Shown one piece after another: positions 1 through 6,321 of a DNA stretch of 8,245 nucleotides (positions are counted from its first letter, which is position 1; every line of letters starts with the position of its first letter). The stretch is from AA29 sp041481445 (lineage in GTDB: Bacteria > Acidobacteriota > Vicinamibacteria > Fen-336): positions 1 to 8,245 of the forward strand of contig JBGPBV010000233.1 of NCBI GenBank assembly GCA_041481445.1, read 5' to 3'. A program made the translations under genes and the position numbers. The notes beneath the pieces were generated by a model. The model saw only the letters and a list, made by a program, of their open reading frames with translations. It did no database searches and was not told the DNA's origin.

Positions 1-1779
1 CTCGATGCTCGCCAGCCGGTCGCGAAAAGCCTCCATCTCCGCCACCCGGTCCGAGGCGCGCGAGCGGCTGATGCTGGCGATGTGGCGCGGGTTGATCTCG
101 TGCGAGCGCTGGAAGAAGGCGAGCGACTCGTCGGCCAGGCCCTCGCGGGCGTAGATGAGGCCCAGGTTGTAGAAGAGGACGTCGTTGTGGGGCGCGGCCG
201 CGATGGCCTTCTCGAACTCGTGGACGGCCGCCGTCCAATCGCGGGCCTCCTCGGTGGAGCCGAGCATGTAGTGGAAATGGCCGATCAGGTTCTCGGTCAG
301 GTAGTCCCGCGGGACGCGCGGATCGTCCTCGCCCGCCAGCGTGCGCGCGAGCGCCGGCACGGGGGGGACCGGTGTCCCCGCGCGCATCGTACGGAAGACG
401 AGGCCGACGGGAACGATCTCCAGTCCCTTGATCGCCCAGTTGGGATGGTGGGTGAGGTACAGCGGGTCGTCGTCGGGGTTGAAGCGGAGCGGGGGCAGCC
501 GCGCCTCGCCCACGCCCTGAAGGATCAGGTCCACGTCCGGCCGCACGCCCTCCGCGAGATGGAGATAGATCAGGACGAACAGGATGTTGTCGTCGTCGGC
601 GATGAGGTGGGCCCCGGGGGGGATCGTGGAGAGGAGCGTCCGGCTGAAATCGTCGGCCACCCGGTAGCGGCTGCGGTCGAACTCGCTCCAGTTGAGGAGG
701 AGCAGGCCGAGCGGCACGAGCAACGGCGCCGCGCGCACCGTCCTGGGCAGCCGGTCCACCACCACCTGGGCCCCGATGCCGGCCAGGACCGCCGCCATCA
801 GGTAGGACGGGATGTAGTAGCGATGCCAGATGAAGATGTCCGTCCGTGAGCCGTGGAGGGCCATGGCCCCCACGTTCACGGCCATGACGAGCACGGACAG
901 CAGGACCGCCCCGCCGCGCTTCCAGCCCGCGAGCACGCCCACGATCGCCAGGACCGTGCCCACCCAGAGCAGCTCCGCTCCCAGGCTGCGGAGGTAGTCG
1001 GCCGCGATCGGCACGAGGTCGCGGGGGCCCTCGATCCAGGCCCGGCCCCAGAAGTCGCGGCGGGTCACGACGGCCAGGAAGCGATCGAGCGTCTCCGGGT
1101 CGCCCCAATCCAGCGCGGGGTCGAAGCGTGAGCGCACGGGCAGGTAGAGGTAGGGCAGCAGGCCCGCGGCGAAGGCCCCGCCCGCGATCGCGGCCGGTCG
1201 CAGCCGCCGCGCCAGCGCCGGGTCGGTCAGGAGCGCGAACGCGGCCAGGGCCACGGCCACGATCCCCATGAACGTGTGGTTCGTGGCGCCCAGGCCGCAC
1301 AGGAAGAAGGCGAGCCACAGCAGACGCAGGTCGCGCGAGCGGTGCCAGACGAGCGCGGCGGCCGTGACCAGCGCCACGAACAGCGCGTTCAGGGTGTAGA
1401 CGCGCTGGATGTTGGCCTCCCCCCAGAAGCTGGGAGAGAAGGCCAGGAGGAGGGCGGCGGTGCCGGCCGCGATCCGGCTTCCTCCCTGGCCGCGCACGGT
1501 CCAGAAGACGGTGCCGCAGGCGGCCGCCCCCGTGGCGGCGCTGAAGAGGCTCATGCGGAACGCCACCGAGCCCACGGGCACGAGCAGTGTCCACAGCTTG
1601 CCCAGGAGGACGTACAACGGATAGCCCGACGGGTGGGGGATTCCGAGCAGGTGGACGGCGGCCACCAGCTCCCCGCTGTCTCCCACGTAGATCGTGCGGC
1701 AGGCGCCCAGGGCGTAGACGGCGAAGACGGCGCCGGACAGGACGGCGGCCTCCACGGTGTGGAGGCGCGTCGCCGTCAC
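1..1779 (-). CDS. DUF2723 (TMEM260/GT117-like) membrane glycosyltransferase with TPR tail, partial
   Basis: This polytopic membrane protein probably transfers a sugar from a lipid-linked donor at the outer face of the cytoplasmic membrane; that role is inferred from family. The 593 visible codons run off the left edge without a stop. A first hydrophobic segment (about residues 10-27) is followed by the family signature around 34-56 (GDSGEL, then LGIPHPSGYPLY). Further hydrophobic segments continue to about residue 362. A soluble domain follows with a DDDN...EGVRPDVD segment (motif at 410-417), typical of DUF2723. At least two TPR units occupy about 495-580 (AVHEFEKAI, YNLGLIYAREG). The GTG start is chosen because it overlaps the TGA stop of the upstream phosphodiesterase as GTGA, which implies translational coupling; no clear Shine-Dalgarno precedes it. 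The acceptor (protein or glycan) cannot be told from sequence. Family confidence is high, exact reaction low. Confidence 0.85.
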   Translation of the reverse strand, partial: MTATRLHTVEAAVLSGAVFAVYALGACRTIYVGDSGELVAAVHLLGIPHPSGYPLYVLLGKLWTLLVPVGSVAFRMSLFSAATGAAACGTVFWTVRGQGGSRIAAGTAALLLAFSPSFWGEANIQRVYTLNALFVALVTAAALVWHRSRDLRLLWLAFFLCGLGATNHTFMGIVAVALAAFALLTDPALARRLRPAAIAGGAFAAGLLPYLYLPVRSRFDPALDWGDPETLDRFLAVVTRRDFWGRAWIEGPRDLVPIAADYLRSLGAELLWVGTVLAIVGVLAGWKRGGAVLLSVLVMAVNVGAMALHGSRTDIFIWHRYYIPSYLMAAVLAGIGAQVVVDRLPRTVRAAPLLVPLGLLLLNWSEFDRSRYRVADDFSRTLLSTIPPGAHLIADDDNILFVLIYLHLAEGVRPDVDLILQGVGEARLPPLRFNPDDDPLYLTHHPNWAIKGLEIVPVGLVFRTMRAGTPVPPVPALARTLAGEDDPRVPRDYLTENLIGHFHYMLGSTEEARDWTAAVHEFEKAIAAAPHNDVLFYNLGLIYAREGLADESLAFFQRSHEINPRHIASISRSRASDRVAEMEAFRDRLASIE

Positions 1780-3788
1780 CGCGGGCGGGTGGCGGCCTGC
1801 GCGCGCAGCCGGGCCAGGTTGGACTTGAAGAGCGCGTTGTCGGGCTCGAGGGCGAGCGCCTTCTCGAGCGCCCTGACCGCCCCCGGGACGTCGCCGGAGA
1901 GGTAGGCGACGTTGGAGCGGTACTGCTGCACGAGGACGGACTTGGGGTCGATCTTCTCCGCCTCGTCGAGTTGCTTCATGGCGTGGGCGTAGTCTCCCCG
2001 GCGGGCGGACTGGCCGGCGGCCTCCGCCAGCTCCGCCGCCCTCTTCTGTGCGTCGGAACGGGGCGCGCGCACGTCCGCGGAGCCGGTCAGCCGCTCCAGC
2101 GCCCGGCGCGAGGGCTCGTATTGCGGGCTGTAGCGGACGGCCAGCCGGTACTGCCCGATGGCGGCGTCCTTCTGGCCGAGCCGCTCGAAGATGACCGCCT
2201 TGTTGTGATAGGCCTCGACGTTGAGCGGTTCGAGCTGGATGGCGATCTCCAGCTCCTTCATCGCCTCCTGGTAACGCCCGAGGGCGCCCAGGGCGCCGGC
2301 CAGGCTCGTGCGCAGCGACGCGTCCTTGGGCTCCTGCTGCACCAGCCGCGCGTAGGCCTCCGCCGCCTCCGCGAAGCGGCCGGCCTCGAAATGCATCGCG
2401 GCCAGGTTCCTTTCCCCTTTCGGGGAGTGCATCGCCGGAGCGCCCGTGTCGGCTCCGCCCGGACCCGCGGCGGGCGACGCCGTCCCGCCCATGTATCCCA
2501 GGCTCTTCAGCCGCTCCACGATCTCGGGGTTCACGGTGGCGTCCCGGGCCGCGCTCGTGGCCGCCGGCGGGCCCGTCTCATAGGTGGCGACGGCCGGGCC
2601 GGGCACCGCGAGGTCGAGCCCCTCCGTCAGCACGCGGCCGCCCATGTCCTGGGCGGGGGCGAGGCCGGAGAGCGCGAGCACGGTCGGAGCGACGTCGATG
2701 ATGCGGGGCTGGTCCAGCCGGCCGCGCTTCACGTGGTTGCCGTAGAGATACAGGATGCCTTCGATGTTGTGGAACTTCTCGCTGACGCGACGCATGTCGC
2801 GCGTCTTGCTCGGGTCGTCCTGGGTGGCGCCGAGGTCGAAGCCGTGGTCGGAGAGCACCACGAACGTGGTGTCGCGGTCGCAGGCGGCCATGTAGTCGCC
2901 GACCACGCGGTCCGCGTACAGGTACATCTGCTCGACCGCGTTGCCGAACTTCTTCTGCTGCTCGGCCAGCTCCCCCGACAGAGCGCCCGCCCGGAAGAGA
3001 TGGCCGAAGAGGTGGGCCACGGAGTCGGTCCCCTCGATGTAGGTCATCAGGAGGTCGGGCCGCTCGTCGCGGAAGAGCTTCAGACCGATGGCGCGGTAGC
3101 TCTCGGCCGTGGCCAGGGCCCAGCGGAAGTGGCTGACGTCCCGGTTGAAGTCGAAAGGCCGGTCGTACTCCTCCTGGTCGACGCGGATGAAGGTCGAGGC
3201 CTCGGCCAGGCTCACGTCCGCCGGGCGGCGCACCAGCGGCGCAATCTTCGCGAGCAGCTCCGGCGGGTAGGTCACCTGCTTGGCGGCGGCGTCGCCCGTC
3301 TGGCCCTGCGGGAACAGGAAGTGGTAGCAGGTGTGGTCGCTGACCACGACCCCGTTGACCTTCTCCGCGGGCCAGGTCGCCCAGTAGCCGACCACCGCGA
3401 CCTTGCGGCCCTTGTCCGAGAGGATGTTCCACAGCGCCTTGACCCGGCGCATCCCGCTGGTGACGGGGAGCTCCTCGCCCGTCTTGTCGTCGATGGCCAC
3501 GAAGTGTCCGATGCCGTGCTGGTCGGGCGTCTTGCCGGTGGCGATCGTGGTCCAGACGACAGGGCTCAGCAGCGGCTTCGCGCTCTGCAGGCGGCCGTAG
3601 GCGCCCTCCTGGCGGAGCTTGGCGAAGTTGGGCATCTTGCCCTCGGACATGAGGAGGTCCACGGCCCGGGGGTCGAGGCCGTCGAGGCCGAGCACGATCA
3701 CGCGGCCGTGGCCAGAGCCGCGCCCGCAGGAGGAGAGGCCGAGGGCGAGAATCAGGCTCGCGGCCAGCAGACGTCCGGTGGCTCGCAT
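1776..3788 (-). CDS. TPR-containing lipoprotein of the type I phosphodiesterase / alkaline phosphatase superfamily
   Basis: This 670-residue protein has a lipoprotein signal (hydrophobic residues 7-18, lipobox LSSC with Cys21), so it should be membrane-anchored outside the cytoplasm. Residues about 29-380 form a type I phosphodiesterase/nucleotide pyrophosphatase domain. The N-terminal metal motif is LGLDGLDP (Asp36), and Ser75 in PLLSPVVW aligns with the Thr/Ser nucleophile. Next come TGKTPDQHGIGHF (84-96), Asp255 and His259 in EGTDSVAH, Asp314-His315 in VLSDHGFD, and His340. Together these are the expected two-metal ligands. A LKSLGYMGG segment (427-435) and a Gly/Ala/Pro linker lead into about five TPRs (roughly 457-487, 491-521, 525-555, 585-618, 619-652), apparently a protein-binding tail. 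An in-frame TAG lies just upstream, so ATG at 3788 is the first possible start; a purine-rich AGAGGAGG sits too far upstream (about 23 bases) to be an ordinary ribosome binding site. The gene overlaps the downstream DUF2723 gene by 4 bases. The substrate is unknown; hydrolysis or transfer of a phosphodiester on a glycan or lipid is a guess. Confidence 0.9.
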   Translation of the reverse strand: MRATGRLLAASLILALGLSSCGRGSGHGRVIVLGLDGLDPRAVDLLMSEGKMPNFAKLRQEGAYGRLQSAKPLLSPVVWTTIATGKTPDQHGIGHFVAIDDKTGEELPVTSGMRRVKALWNILSDKGRKVAVVGYWATWPAEKVNGVVVSDHTCYHFLFPQGQTGDAAAKQVTYPPELLAKIAPLVRRPADVSLAEASTFIRVDQEEYDRPFDFNRDVSHFRWALATAESYRAIGLKLFRDERPDLLMTYIEGTDSVAHLFGHLFRAGALSGELAEQQKKFGNAVEQMYLYADRVVGDYMAACDRDTTFVVLSDHGFDLGATQDDPSKTRDMRRVSEKFHNIEGILYLYGNHVKRGRLDQPRIIDVAPTVLALSGLAPAQDMGGRVLTEGLDLAVPGPAVATYETGPPAATSAARDATVNPEIVERLKSLGYMGGTASPAAGPGGADTGAPAMHSPKGERNLAAMHFEAGRFAEAAEAYARLVQQEPKDASLRTSLAGALGALGRYQEAMKELEIAIQLEPLNVEAYHNKAVIFERLGQKDAAIGQYRLAVRYSPQYEPSRRALERLTGSADVRAPRSDAQKRAAELAEAAGQSARRGDYAHAMKQLDEAEKIDPKSVLVQQYRSNVAYLSGDVPGAVRALEKALALEPDNALFKSNLARLRAQAATRPR

Positions 3789-3797
3789 GGGCCGCCC

Positions 3798-3803
3798 ATT
3801 CTA
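3798..3803 (-). promoter_or_regulatory. -10-like hexamer just upstream of the phosphodiesterase start
   Basis: TAGAAT on the minus strand (five of six to the -10 consensus) lies 9 bases before the ATG at 3788. If used, the transcript would be nearly leaderless, which would fit the lack of a properly spaced Shine-Dalgarno. No convincing -35 is present at 16-18 bases. It mirrors the plus-strand -10 in the inverted repeat. Confidence 0.2.
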
Positions 3804-3819
3804 CGCCGGGGCCTCCTCT

Positions 3820-3849
3820 TTGACGGGAGGCGCCCATGAGGCGTAGATT
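3820..3849 (+). promoter_or_regulatory. candidate sigma70-type promoter for the prepilin gene
   Basis: TTGACG (3820-3825) matches the -35 consensus at five of six bases. It is separated by 18 bases from TAGATT (3844-3849), a four-of-six match to the -10 consensus. Transcription would start near 3856, giving a leader of about 95 bases before the GTG at 3952. The -10 falls in the plus arm of the inverted repeat. The match is plausible but unproven in a genome whose sigma-factor preferences are unknown. Confidence 0.35.
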
Positions 3850-3936
3850 GCTCTCCGATCGTTCCCTCCCCAAGGTCCCCCCTGTTTCCTCGGCGGCCGG
3901 CGTTCCCGACCCGCTGGTGGAGTCGAGTTCGAGCAG

Positions 3937-3943
3937 AAAGGAG
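3937..3943 (+). promoter_or_regulatory. ribosome binding site deciding the prepilin GTG start
   Basis: AAAGGAG lies 8 bases before the GTG at 3952, an ideal spacing. It favours this GTG over the in-frame ATG at 3967, which would shorten the leader peptide ahead of the prepilin cleavage site by five residues. Confidence 0.65.
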
Positions 3944-3951
3944 TTCCCCAA

Positions 3952-5238
3952 GTGGAAACCCGACTCATGCCCCGGGCATCCCGGGACCGTCGCGAATCCG
4001 GCTTCACGTTGATCGAGCTGCTGGTCGTCATCGCGATCATCGCGGTCCTGATCGCCCTGCTCGTGCCCGCCGTGCAGAAGGTGCGCGAGGCGGCGGCCCG
4101 GACGCAATGCACGAACAACCTGCGATCGATCCTGGCCGCGGAGAAGGCGTTCTTCGTCGCGCATCAGAGCTACACCGGCTCCTTCGACGCCCTCGGTCTC
4201 CAGGGCCAGTTCCCGAACGACCAGAAGGACGGCTATCACTTCACGATCCAGGTGAGCGTGGGCAACGTCGCGTCCGGGTTCCTGGCCGACGGCACGCCGG
4301 TCGCTCCCGGGGCCACCGGCTCCGCCGACTGCCAGATCGACCAGGACGCCCGGCTGCGGTGCGGACCGAACCCTCTCGCCGACGACGCGCGCCGGCGGAT
4401 GTTCGCGAGCATCCATGCGCAGGCCGCGCACGAGATCGGTGCCCTGCTGGTGCAGATGCCGGACGCCCTGGACCAGGTCGCGGACACCCTCCAGGGGAAG
4501 CGCACTCTCCGGAAGGTCTTCCAGCAAGTGGACGTGAACGGTGACGGCAAGGTGACCTTCACCGACATCTCCCGCCTGCGCGACCGCGACGGCCTGGCCA
4601 CCCTCCTGCCCTACATCGAGAAGCAGCTCCAACTGGGGGCGGGGGGCGAAAACGTCAGTGCCCTCGGTGGAGCCACGTTCGCCATGCTGACGGCGCCCTC
4701 CCCGACCCACGATCCGGTCTCGTTCCAGGCCCGGATCGGCAACGGCATCTCCCGGGGCCCGAGCGCCCAGTTGCCGGCCGTGCAATTGCAGGCTTTCGGC
4801 GACGGCAGCGTGCGTGTCGCCGATTCGCCGGAAGGGATGGGCGAGGCCGAGGAGGGTGCGCTCGTCGCCGAAGGGCACGAGCACGGTCACGACGGGCATG
4901 GAGGGGGGAAGGCGACCTTCCGATTCGCGGACGGGAGCGTCTTCTCCGAGCTCCAGGCGGTCACGCCGGACGACCCCGCCAACTTTGGCTGGACGGGCCT
5001 GATCCACTTCGTCGACTCCGACGGGAACTCCCTGACCGGCATCCTGATCGGATTGGTCCGACCCTCGGCCAGTCAGGGCCTGTCGCTGCAGGGTGTCGTC
5101 GTCGCGCAGGACGGCACCGGCCGGCTGGCCGGGGCGCCGGGCACGGGACGCGCGACCATCAACTGGGGCCACGGCCTGGACGGACCGTTCTCGGCGCGGC
5201 TGAGCCTGCAGCCGTTCGTCGGCTCGCAACGGAAGTAG
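3952..5238 (+). CDS. prepilin-type N-terminal cleavage/methylation protein with EF-hand-like loop and H-X10-DG motif
   Basis: This 428-residue protein begins with a class III signal: a short basic leader to Gly17, cleavage expected between Gly17 and Phe18, Glu at mature position 5 (Glu22), and a hydrophobic helix (about 20-41). The helix continues into VPAVQKVREAAARTQCTNNL, the style seen in planctomycete-type (DUF1559-like) prepilins. It should be processed by a prepilin peptidase and inserted in the membrane or assembled into a pseudopilus. Residues 194-205 form an EF-hand/dockerin-like calcium loop (Asp194, Asn196, Asp198, Thr202, Asp205). A His-rich patch (His309, 311, 313, 316) leads into FADGSV (325-330), giving His316-X10-Asp327-Gly328, one residue longer than the family H-X9-DG motif. 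A related FGDGSV lies at 282-287. It is much longer than ordinary PulG-type pseudopilins (about 140 residues). No assembly ATPase, secretin or peptidase gene is nearby, so it depends on machinery elsewhere. Its exact function is unknown. Confidence 0.88.
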   Translation: METRLMPRASRDRRESGFTLIELLVVIAIIAVLIALLVPAVQKVREAAARTQCTNNLRSILAAEKAFFVAHQSYTGSFDALGLQGQFPNDQKDGYHFTIQVSVGNVASGFLADGTPVAPGATGSADCQIDQDARLRCGPNPLADDARRRMFASIHAQAAHEIGALLVQMPDALDQVADTLQGKRTLRKVFQQVDVNGDGKVTFTDISRLRDRDGLATLLPYIEKQLQLGAGGENVSALGGATFAMLTAPSPTHDPVSFQARIGNGISRGPSAQLPAVQLQAFGDGSVRVADSPEGMGEAEEGALVAEGHEHGHDGHGGGKATFRFADGSVFSELQAVTPDDPANFGWTGLIHFVDSDGNSLTGILIGLVRPSASQGLSLQGVVVAQDGTGRLAGAPGTGRATINWGHGLDGPFSARLSLQPFVGSQRK

Positions 5239-5240
5239 CG

Positions 5241-5274
5241 CGTCGCGCGGAGGCCCTCGCGTCTCCGCGCGACG
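5241..5274 (+). terminator. strong hairpin after the prepilin gene, possible terminator without T-tract
   Basis: CGTCGCGCGGAG (5241-5252) pairs perfectly with CTCCGCGCGACG (5263-5274) across a 10-base loop, starting 3 bases after the prepilin stop. The very GC-rich 12-bp stem would form strongly in RNA. The bases after it (TCCTATTG) contain no run of T, so classic intrinsic termination is doubtful; it may instead protect the 3' end of the message or work with Rho. Confidence 0.5.
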
Positions 5275-5315
5275 TCCTATTGCCACCGGTGGTCGCCATC
5301 CTCTAAGGTCGAAGG

Positions 5316-6314
5316 ATGACAACGACCACTCCTCCCGCGGCACGCCGGCTGGGCTCCGCCGGCCCCGCCGTCTTCCCGATCGCGCTCGGCTGCATGGGCA
5401 TGTCCGGCATGTACGGGCCCGCCGACGAGCGCGAGAGCATCGCCACCATCCACGCCGCCCTCGACCAGGGCGTGACCCTGCTCGACACCGGGGACTTCTA
5501 CGGCGCCGGGCACAACGAGATGCTCATCGGCCGCGCGCTCCAGGACCGGCGCGGACGGGCCCTCTTGTCCGTCAAGTTCGGCGCGCTCCGCGCTCCCGAC
5601 GGGGCGTGGCTCGGCGTGGACGGCCGGCCGGCGGCGGTGAAGAACTTCCTCGCGTACAGCCTCAAGCGCCTCGGTGTGGACCACCTCGACGTCTACCGGC
5701 TCACGCGCCTCGACCCGGCGGTGCCGATCGAAGAGACGATCGGCGCGATCGCGGACATGGTGAAGGCCGGACACGTCCGCAACATCGGCCTGTCGGAGGT
5801 GGGGACGGAGACGATCCGCCGCGCCCGGGCCGTGCACCCCATCTCCGACCTGCAGATCGAGTACTCGTTGATCAGCCGAGGCCCCGAAGAGCAGATCTTC
5901 CCCGCCCTTGCCGCGCTCGGCATCGGCGTGACCGCCTACGGCGTCCTGTCGCGCGGCCTGCTCAGCCGCTCGAAGCCGTCCGGCACGGGCGACTTCCGCG
6001 CGCACCTGCCGCGCTTCAGCGGCGAGAACGCGAAGCGCAACGAGGAGCTGGTGAGCGCCCTGCAGGCGGTGGCCGCCGGGAAAGGGGTCACCGCGACCCA
6101 ACTCGCCATCGCCTGGGTGCTCGCCAAGGGCGAGACGATCGTGCCCGTGATCGGGGCCCGCACGCGCTCGCAGCTCGCGGAGTCGCTGGGCGCGCTCGCG
6201 GTCTCGCTCTCGGCCGCGGACCTGGCCCGCATCGAGTCGGCGGTGCCGGCGGCCCAGGTCGCAGGCACCCGCTACGACGAGCGGCAGATGAAGATGCTCG
6301 ACAGCGAGCGGTGA
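5316..6314 (+). CDS. aldo/keto reductase family oxidoreductase
   Basis: This 332-residue cytoplasmic protein of usual family length is expected to be an NADPH-dependent TIM-barrel reductase of a carbonyl compound; the substrate cannot be told. Visible landmarks are LGCMGMSGMYG (24-34), Asp57 and Tyr62 in LLDTGDFYGAGHNE (catalytic Asp and Tyr), and Lys87 in SVKFG (catalytic Lys). DVYRLTRLDP (125-134) follows, then KAGHVRNIGLSE, QIEYSLISRG, and a cofactor-phosphate loop VPVIGARTRSQL (276-287). The fourth tetrad residue, normally His in a Y-x-x-H-R context, is Thr130 here. AAGG lies 7 bases before the ATG. A 77-base gap with a strong hairpin separates it from the prepilin gene, so it is probably its own transcription unit. 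It ends 7 bases from the convergent nucleoside-hydrolase gene. Confidence 0.93.
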   Translation: MTTTTPPAARRLGSAGPAVFPIALGCMGMSGMYGPADERESIATIHAALDQGVTLLDTGDFYGAGHNEMLIGRALQDRRGRALLSVKFGALRAPDGAWLGVDGRPAAVKNFLAYSLKRLGVDHLDVYRLTRLDPAVPIEETIGAIADMVKAGHVRNIGLSEVGTETIRRARAVHPISDLQIEYSLISRGPEEQIFPALAALGIGVTAYGVLSRGLLSRSKPSGTGDFRAHLPRFSGENAKRNEELVSALQAVAAGKGVTATQLAIAWVLAKGETIVPVIGARTRSQLAESLGALAVSLSAADLARIESAVPAAQVAGTRYDERQMKMLDSER

Positions 6315-6321
6315 GGTCGAT

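Larger units (their letters stand above)
3797..3850. repeat. outward-facing inverted repeat in the divergent intergenic region
   Basis: The minus-strand arm (3807 down to 3797) reads GGCGTAGAATG and the plus-strand arm (3840-3850) reads GGCGTAGATTG, matching at 10 of 11 bases and pointing away from each other. A second inverted repeat is nested inside, GCCTCC at 3811-3816 and GGAGGC at 3826-3831, around a 9-base loop. The whole structure lies between the phosphodiesterase start (3788) and the prepilin start (3952). Each arm contains a -10-like hexamer (TAGAAT on minus, TAGATT on plus), so it could be a two-way promoter, an operator, or a hairpin in the phosphodiesterase leader. The repeat is directly visible; the function is inferred. 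Confidence 0.5.

Noticed and set aside
82..1131. Plus-strand open frames opposite the DUF2723 gene
   Set aside because: The minus strand encodes continuous transmembrane, DUF2723 and TPR sequence through this region; the plus-strand products are charged low-complexity with no start signals.
1587..3839. A long open frame on the plus strand covering the phosphodiesterase gene
   Set aside because: It lies opposite a gene with clear catalytic motifs, a lipobox and TPRs. Its translation is rich in Arg, Gly and His with no recognisable domain, as expected for antisense frames in GC-rich DNA.
4531..4566. A true dockerin module, implying cellulosome-type assembly
   Set aside because: Only one calcium loop is seen, whereas dockerins have two paired repeats, and no cohesin or glycoside hydrolase is nearby. 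An isolated EF-hand-like loop is the safer reading.
2578..5343. A 921-codon open frame on the minus strand spanning the prepilin gene and part of the phosphodiesterase
   Set aside because: It crosses the divergent intergenic region and both real genes in a different frame. It shows only Arg/Pro/Gly-rich low-complexity translation and is a composition artefact.
5277..6101. A minus-strand frame opposite the aldo/keto reductase
   Set aside because: The plus strand encodes a full-length, motif-complete aldo/keto reductase. The opposing frame has no recognisable domain.
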